A stretch of DNA of 64,000 nucleotides from Amycolatopsis orientalis DSM 43388. Its GTDB lineage: Bacteria > Actinomycetota > Actinomycetes > Mycobacteriales > Pseudonocardiaceae. Each line of letters starts with the position of its first letter. The first letter of the stretch is position 1. Positions 59,593-64,000 of the stretch are shown here, one piece after another. The translations under genes and the position numbers were made by a program. The stretch is taken from contig NZ_ASXG01000014.1 of NCBI RefSeq assembly GCF_000411975.1, forward strand, positions 1-64,000. Reading direction: 5' to 3'. Under the pieces are notes generated by a model. That model was not told where the DNA came from. It ran no database searches and saw only the letters and a list, made by a program, of their open reading frames with translations.

Positions 59593-61101
59593 TCATGACC
59601 CGGCCGTGCCCGATTCCCCGCCGGACCAGGCGATCGGAACGGTGAGCGGCATGCCGGGAAGCAGCGCGGTGTCGTCGAGATTGTTGAGCTCCTTGATGCG
59701 CTCGACGACCGCGCCCTGGTCGGCGTCGGGTGCGAACCGGGCAGCGAGCGAGCCGAGCGAATCGCCGGGCTGCACGGAAACGGAGGCGGTCCGCGACGGC
59801 ACCGGCCCGCCGGACACGCCCGCGCCGAACACGCCGAGCCCGGTGACGATCAGGCATGCCGCGAAGGCGATGGCGAACAGCCACGGCCACCGCACCGCCG
59901 GCCGCGCCGGAGCGGAGCAGGCGACGCCGCCACGCCGTCCGGCAACGACCCTCGCCCGAGACGGCGGCCGCAACGGCTCGCCGCGCCGCTCGCGCGCGGT
60001 GCGCCCCGGGTTGGCCGGAAGGGCCGCCGGAATGTGCCGGACCGCGGTGCGGCCGCGGGGCTTGCGGAACTCGCGGACCGGGGCGTCTTCTGTTTCGACG
60101 GCGGAGGGGGCCGAAGTCTGGAACCCGGCGCGCTCGGCGGACCGGGCTGCGGCGCGACCACGGGCTTCGCGGATCGGCGCTGCTCCGATTTCGACGGCAG
60201 CGGGAGCCTCCGTCCCAAACCCGGCTCGCTCGGCGGACCGAGCCGCAGTACGGCCACCGGACTTGCGGACCGCAGCTTCCCCGGTTCCGATGGCAGAACT
60301 AGCGGACGTCTGGAACCCGGCTCGCTCGACGGACCGGACCGCGGCGCGGCCACGCGGCTCGCGGACCGGCACCTCTTCGATTTCGACGGCAGCGAGAGCC
60401 GCTGTCTCGAACCCGGCTCGCTCGGCCGACCGGACGGCGGCGGCGCAGGGCAGCTGGCCGATCTCGGTCGTCGCCCGCGCGCCTCGCTGGACCGCGGGCG
60501 AGAATCCGGCGGATTTCACTGCCGACCGCGCGCCCACCGGACCGGCAACCGTGGCCGCGTCCCGGCTGGGCGGCATCGGCGCGGCCGAGGTCGCGAACTC
60601 CGCGGAATCCGCCGCCGAGTGCGCGTCGGCCTGCCCCGGCCCGTGCGACACGGACCGGATGGACTCGGCCAGTTCGCCACCGGCGAGCCCAGCCTCCTCA
60701 GCGGCTCGCCAGGCACGCTTCCGACCGGCCGAACCTCGCGAGCCTTCCCGGAAATCGCCCGCACTGCGACCCCACCGCGAGTCGCGCGAAGCCTCGCCGG
60801 GCCACTCCGCGCCAAGTCCACGCCGGACGTCTCCCCGGCCGCGAAGCTCCACCACCTCGGCAGAACCGCCCGCCGAGCCCGGATCAGCGCCGGATTCGGT
60901 CTCGGCGCCGTGCGGAACACCATCCTTTCGGGTGGTGTCTACGCGCTCCGAGCGCCGCCGCGAACGGCGTGCCGGAGCGCCGGACCCGGATTCCCTCCGG
61001 GACTGCGCCGCTCCGTCCGACGCGGCGCCGCCCTCGACGGGGCGGACGGCGGGGACGGGCCGGAGCGGGCGGGCGAGCCCTCGATCTGCCAGGATCGACA
61101 T
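59593..61101 (-). CDS. LysM membrane protein divergent from lexA, with internal 32-residue repeats
   Basis: The product has 502 residues. Residues 1-390 are low-complexity, Arg/Ala/Ser-rich, with four repeats at 221-351 (each opens like AAVRSAERAGFETA). A membrane helix follows (about 405-427) and then a single LysM domain (441-490; VSVQPGDSLGSLAARF). Known: the LysM protein ChiZ (Rv2719c) and the unrelated DivS of Corynebacterium are SOS-induced division inhibitors encoded divergently from lexA. ATG at 61101 has an ideal AGGAGG site, and LexA boxes lie upstream, so the long form is likely used. This protein is far longer than ChiZ. Function inferred: envelope-linked SOS response. Confidence 0.78.
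   Translation of the reverse strand: MSILADRGLARPLRPVPAVRPVEGGAASDGAAQSRRESGSGAPARRSRRRSERVDTTRKDGVPHGAETESGADPGSAGGSAEVVELRGRGDVRRGLGAEWPGEASRDSRWGRSAGDFREGSRGSAGRKRAWRAAEEAGLAGGELAESIRSVSHGPGQADAHSAADSAEFATSAAPMPPSRDAATVAGPVGARSAVKSAGFSPAVQRGARATTEIGQLPCAAAVRSAERAGFETAALAAVEIEEVPVREPRGRAAVRSVERAGFQTSASSAIGTGEAAVRKSGGRTAARSAERAGFGTEAPAAVEIGAAPIREARGRAAARSAERAGFQTSAPSAVETEDAPVREFRKPRGRTAVRHIPAALPANPGRTARERRGEPLRPPSRARVVAGRRGGVACSAPARPAVRWPWLFAIAFAACLIVTGLGVFGAGVSGGPVPSRTASVSVQPGDSLGSLAARFAPDADQGAVVERIKELNNLDDTALLPGMPLTVPIAWSGGESGTAGS
60049..60441 (-). repeat. Four in-frame ~96-bp repeats in the LysM gene
   Basis: Residues 221-252, 253-284, 285-316 and 317-351 (32, 32, 32 and 35 residues) are copies of a unit with RSAERAGF near the start and a charged V/I-R-E end with PRGR. 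A worn copy precedes at 188-220. Length a multiple of three keeps the frame. Confidence 0.8.
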
Positions 61102-61171
61102 GGCGGAACCTCCTCATGACCTGCGGATCCGTCCGGTCCGGGCCGTACACCTGCGCCGCAGCGGTCCAGAT

Positions 61172-61185
61172 CGAACAGGCGTTCT
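61172..61185. promoter_or_regulatory. LexA (SOS) box 1, LysM side
   Basis: CGAACAGGCGTTCT has the core GAAC-N4-GTTC with perfect arms, the actinobacterial SOS box. It lies 71 bp upstream of the LysM gene start. Confidence 0.75.
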
Positions 61186-61251
61186 ATCGAACGTCCGTGC
61201 GAAGGTCTACCACCCCGCACCGACAAAATCGAGAGGACACGGCGTGTCGAT

Positions 61252-61265
61252 CGAACAGATGTTTG
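61252..61265. promoter_or_regulatory. LexA (SOS) box 2, lexA side
   Basis: CGAACAGATGTTTG matches GAAC-N4-GTTT, one base from the actinobacterial SOS box. It lies about 186 bp before the lexA start and 67 bp from box 1. Confidence 0.7.
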
Positions 61266-61450
61266 AAATCGTCGCGCGCGGTGGCTAACGTCGGTGACCA
61301 GGACATCTGCCGGACCGGCTCCGGCGGGTGCCGCCGGACGGGCGTTCGCGGAAAACGCGGCTCCCGGACCGGCGCACGCGGACACGCGCGGGACGCCGAC
61401 ACGGCGACCGCGGGACAGCTGGAGGCGACGCAGCGTTGGAGAAGGACACG

Positions 61451-62215
61451 GTGAAGGGCACCGCGGCGAAGGGGGCCAAGGCGGCCTCGCGGGGCAAGGG
61501 GTCCGCACAATCCGCGCGCGAATCCGGCGACGAGAGCACGGGAAAGGTGAGCGCCATGCCGGAGGTGTACGACGTTGACGAGACGCTGACCGTCCGCCAG
61601 CAGCAGGTGCTCGACGTCATCCGCACGTGGGTGACCCGCTTCGGCTACCCGCCGAGCGTGCGCGAGATCGGCGAGGCGGTGGGGCTCACGTCCACGTCGT
61701 CGGTGTCGCATCAGCTGCGCGCGCTGCAGCGCAAGGGCTACCTGCGCCGCGACGCGAACCGCCCGCGCGCGGTGGGCGTGCTCGCCTCCACTGACGACAA
61801 CCCGATGGGCATCGAGATGGACCAGCAGCCGTCCGTGCCGAAGGCGGCGTACGTGCCGCTGGTCGGGCGGATCGCGGCAGGCGGTCCGGTGCTCGCGGAA
61901 CAGGCCGTCGAGGACGTTTTCCCGCTGCCGCGCGAAATCGTCGGCGAGGGCGAGCTGTTCCTGCTGAGCGTCACCGGCGACTCGATGGTCGACGCCGCCA
62001 TCACCGACGGCGACTGGGTCGTCGTCCGGCAGCAGCCCGCCGCGGAGAACGGGGACATCGTCGCCGCGATGATCGACGGCGAGGCCACGGTGAAGACGTT
62101 CAAGCGCAAGGACGGGCACGTCTGGCTGATGCCGCACAATGACGCGTACGAGCCCATCCCCGGCGACGACGCCTCGATCCTCGGCAAGGTCGTGGCGGTG
62201 CTGCGCCGGCTTTGA
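61451..62215 (+). CDS. lexA: LexA SOS repressor
   Basis: The product has 254 residues. An N-terminal HTH ([33 protein letters not shown]) is followed by the S24 peptidase domain with cleavage site Ala143-Gly144, nucleophile Ser178 (TGDSM) and Lys215. Known: LexA represses SOS genes and cuts itself when RecA is active. GTG at 61451 with GAAGGA ahead is favoured; a shorter protein from ATG 61556 also keeps all domains. The extra N-terminal 36 residues are basic and unfolded. Confidence 0.93.
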   Translation: MKGTAAKGAKAASRGKGSAQSARESGDESTGKVSAMPEVYDVDETLTVRQQQVLDVIRTWVTRFGYPPSVREIGEAVGLTSTSSVSHQLRALQRKGYLRRDANRPRAVGVLASTDDNPMGIEMDQQPSVPKAAYVPLVGRIAAGGPVLAEQAVEDVFPLPREIVGEGELFLLSVTGDSMVDAAITDGDWVVVRQQPAAENGDIVAAMIDGEATVKTFKRKDGHVWLMPHNDAYEPIPGDDASILGKVVAVLRRL

Positions 62216-62629
62216 GCCGTGGTTCGCTCCCCTCCCCCGCGCTGGGTGAAGGGCAGGGAGCCAGGGACAGGTTTTACTGATAGCTGTGGTGGTGCACCAG
62301 GACAGGCGCGGCACCACCAGGTGCTACCCCTTGCCTGCGCGCACGGACTTCCACGAGCCGTGCCTTCGCAGGCGAGCTCCAGTGCGCGGTAGCGCTCGTT
62401 GCTCCAAACGCGTGGTCGGCGTCGTTGTGGGGTTGGGAGCAGGAGCGTCGCCGTGCCAGATGCGGCGTCGGGCGCGGCAGGATCGCGTGCGGCGCCTTGC
62501 CAGATGCGGCGACGCACCATCTGCGGATCGAGCAGGGCCACGGTAGAAGCGGCGCGCCAAGGGTGCCAGCGAGTCAAACGGAGCGCTTCAGCGGCGAGTC
62601 AAGAACGGTGTCTCGTCAGGAGCAGCGCG
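62216..62629. other. 414-bp gap between lexA and the propeller-like gene
   Basis: No supported gene. The region has a hairpin (below) and a direct repeat TGCCAGATGCGGCG near 62454 and 62498. Short frames on both strands have poor codon bias and no recognised family. Confidence 0.5.
62287..62319. terminator. Possible lexA terminator hairpin
   Basis: TGGTGGTGC (62287-62295) and GCACCACCA (62311-62319) form a 9-bp perfect stem with a 15-base loop, 72 bp after the lexA stop. No U-run. Confidence 0.45.
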
Positions 62630-63625
62630 TCAGGAACGGCGGCGTTTCCTGGCCACCAAGAACCAGGCACCGAGCACCACCACCGCGGCGACGACGGCAG
62701 CGGGAATGATTGGGAATCCTCCTGCGTCCTGCTCGGCAGGCTGCGGGGCAGGCCCGGGTTTAGGCGCGGGTGCTCGCGGCGTGACCAAGGCCGTCGCGTT
62801 CTTGATTGCCCGCACTGGTTCCCCGACGCCTTCGCTCGCGGACAGCAGCGTTCCGTCCGGTTCGAAAGCGATGGCTTCGCCCTGCTTTTCGTTCGGCAGC
62901 GGAATCCGGACGGGTTCGCGTTGCAAAGCAGCCGCCACATCACCGTCCGGGGCCGCGTACAAGTACGCGTCCGTGTAAGTCCGCAGCGCGATGACCTTGC
63001 CGTCCGCGCTGGTCGCGCCTCCGGTGATCAGCGCCGAACCGAAGGAACCCACTGGGCCGCCCGGGGTGTCGGTGCTGTGGACGCGCAGGGTGCCGACCTG
63101 CTCCAGCTTCGTCGGGCCGGGCGCCGCTAGCGGATCGGAAGGTTGGTAGACCTTTGAGGTGCCCAGCAAGTCTTTGGTCACCAGGAACGGCGTGCCGGAC
63201 TGGTCCAGAACCAGGGCTTCCGTGTCGTGCGGACCGTCCGGATAGGTCAGCCGATGCACGACTACCGGACCACCAGCCGGTTTCAGTTCCAGCAGCGCGA
63301 CGGTTTCTCGCTGAGCCCGGTTGTCACCGGTGTCGGAGAGCCACAGCGTGCCGTCCTTGCCGCGAGCAAGATCCTCGACGTCGTACGGATCCGTCGGGTC
63401 GGTCAGGACGTCCTTGACCTGGCACTCCCGATCGAGAACGAAGACCTGCATCTTCGTGCCGCCGTCGTTGATCGCGTACCAGTGCTCGCCGTCGGAGACC
63501 AGGCCGGACAGTTCGTTGAGGCGCTTGTCCGCGACCTGGCACAGCGTTTGCGGAGCAGGAGCTGCCGCGGCCGGGATCGCGCCAGCGAGCATCAGGACCC
63601 CCGTCAGCGCCAGGACGACCCGCAC
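62630..63625 (-). CDS. Secreted, membrane-anchored beta-propeller-like protein
   Basis: The product has 331 residues. A signal peptide (1-22, ending AAAAP) leads strand-rich repeats with LSGLVSDGEHWYAINDGG, VEDLARGKDGTLWLSDTGDN, GPHDTEALVLDQSG and GEAIAFEPDGTLLSASEG, a propeller pattern like esterase-like or SdiA-regulated families. The C-terminal membrane helix and RKRRRS (residues about 305-331) anchor it with the propeller outside. GTG at 63625 follows GGAGGTGAACT. It is downstream of hflX after a strong hairpin. The function is unknown. Confidence 0.75.
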   Translation of the reverse strand: MRVVLALTGVLMLAGAIPAAAAPAPQTLCQVADKRLNELSGLVSDGEHWYAINDGGTKMQVFVLDRECQVKDVLTDPTDPYDVEDLARGKDGTLWLSDTGDNRAQRETVALLELKPAGGPVVVHRLTYPDGPHDTEALVLDQSGTPFLVTKDLLGTSKVYQPSDPLAAPGPTKLEQVGTLRVHSTDTPGGPVGSFGSALITGGATSADGKVIALRTYTDAYLYAAPDGDVAAALQREPVRIPLPNEKQGEAIAFEPDGTLLSASEGVGEPVRAIKNATALVTPRAPAPKPGPAPQPAEQDAGGFPIIPAAVVAAVVVLGAWFLVARKRRRS

Positions 63626-63635
63626 CAGTTCACCT

Positions 63636-63671
63636 CCGTAGTGCACGACCCGCTCGGGCCGTGCACTACGG
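63636..63671. terminator. Hairpin between hflX and the propeller-like gene
   Basis: A perfect 12-bp stem (CCGTAGTGCACG and complement) with a 12-base loop sits after the hflX stop (63679) in the minus direction. Its far edge touches the ribosome site GGAGG (63633-63637) of the next gene, so it may both end hflX RNA and affect translation downstream. Confidence 0.7.
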
Positions 63672-63678
63672 AAGACGT

Positions 63679-64000
63679 TCAGAGCGTCGAAGCGTTGGTT
63701 TCGAACGCCCGCAGCGCCGCGGCGAGGTCGGCCCGGACCCGCACCCGCAGGCGCGTGCCGTCGGCGACGTGCTCTTCCTCCAGCACCTCGCCTTCCGCGT
63801 GCGCCCGGGACACGAGTTCGCCACGCGAATACGGGACCAGCGCGTCGATCACCGTTTCCGCCCGCGGCAGCCGCTCGGCCAGCACCTCGGCCAGGTCGGC
63901 CACGCCCGAACCGGTGCGCGCGGAGATCTGCACCGAACCGGGCAGCGCGTGCCGCAGCCGGGCCAGGGTGACGTCGTCGGCCGCGTCGGCCTTGTTGATC
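63679..64000 (-). CDS. hflX: HflX GTPase, C-terminal part (cut by window edge)
   Basis: The last 107 residues are seen. The visible part has INKADAADD (the NKAD guanine-specificity motif), VQISARTGSGV (the SA loop) and the C-terminal domain with VLEEEHVADGTRLRVRVRADLAAALRAF, all typical of HflX. Known: HflX splits stalled ribosomes using GTP. The N-terminal half and start lie beyond position 64000. Position near lexA and nrdR matches mycobacterial gene order (hflX, Rv2725c). Confidence 0.88.
   Translation of the reverse strand, partial: INKADAADDVTLARLRHALPGSVQISARTGSGVADLAEVLAERLPRAETVIDALVPYSRGELVSRAHAEGEVLEEEHVADGTRLRVRVRADLAAALRAFETNASTL

Larger units (their letters stand above)
61102..61450. 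other. 349-bp divergent promoter region of LysM gene and lexA
   Basis: No gene is supported here. Two LexA-type boxes are the main content, one 71 bp before the LysM start and one about 186 bp before the lexA start. A short upstream frame before lexA (from about 61328) shows no family resemblance and is treated as leader. Confidence 0.55.

Noticed and set aside
60034..61119. Plus-strand repeat-bearing frame over the LysM gene
   Set aside because: The repeat length is a multiple of three and keeps all frames open. Only the minus frame has a good ribosome site, a membrane helix and a LysM domain.

Overview
The window is high-GC actinobacterial DNA from a mycolate-free, Amycolatopsis/Pseudonocardiales-like genome. 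This is inferred from strong G/C bias at third codon positions, frequent GTG starts, 4-base ATGA/GTGA stop-start overlaps, and gene orders shared with Mycobacterium and Streptomyces. About sixty protein genes are supported. No rRNA, tRNA, CRISPR array, insertion sequence or prophage gene was seen, so this looks like chromosomal backbone with a few lineage-specific insertions.

Layout. (1) 0.2-7.3 kb: a NUDIX-NYN fusion, then a minus-strand block of ROK glucokinase, a CxxC small protein, an ArsA-like ATPase, two START/SRPBCC proteins and a metallophosphoesterase, facing a FadD15-type acyl-CoA ligase. (2) 7.4-14.5 kb: single metabolic genes (YbjQ-like protein with a Q-rich tail, FAD monooxygenase, subgroup Ic aspartate aminotransferase, SGNH esterase, MerR/NmrA pair, MTHFR-like protein). 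(3) 14.5-28.6 kb: a complete mce4-type steroid locus, with two Mce-associated proteins, mceF to mceA and two YrbE permeases, joined to two steroid-type SDRs, a [3Fe-4S] ferredoxin and the divergent fadE26/fadE27 pair. A near-perfect KstR operator lies between the ferredoxin and fadE26. (4) 28.6-35.2 kb: a GNAT/ADP-forming acyl-CoA synthetase (Pat/PatA type) with a ~310-residue low-complexity front, a neighbouring AcuC-type deacetylase, a Tat-signal DJ-1/PfpI protein and a rhodanese. (5) 35.4-38.3 kb: dtxR/ideR-galK-galE, followed by a non-coding ~98-bp tandem repeat. (6) 38.9-55.9 kb: DUF4192 protein, secreted M23 peptidase, DesK/NarL-type two-component pair, X-Pro peptidase-like hydrolase, MuiA-like protein, CBS protein, MocR/TIGR03086 pair, zinc peptidase, prolyl oligopeptidase, and two TetR units with palindromic operators. 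(7) 55.9-64.0 kb: nrdJ-nrdR, an SOS-type LysM protein divergent from lexA, a secreted propeller-like protein and the C-terminal part of hflX.

How the parts work together. The mce4-type locus reads as one steroid import and side-chain degradation unit under KstR. The nrdR/LysM/lexA/hflX block is a DNA-precursor and DNA-damage neighbourhood. Two LexA boxes lie between the LysM gene and lexA, and DnaA-box-like repeats plus an NrdR box lie upstream of nrdR-nrdJ. The Pat and AcuC genes form a plausible acylation writer/eraser pair. The observations I rate highest are the SOS-linked LysM protein with four 32-35-residue repeats, the DnaA/NrdR arrangement, the disordered Pat extension, and a perfect palindrome splitting the otherwise overlapping mce operon. 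All family calls come from reading translated sequence and motifs; no database search was possible.
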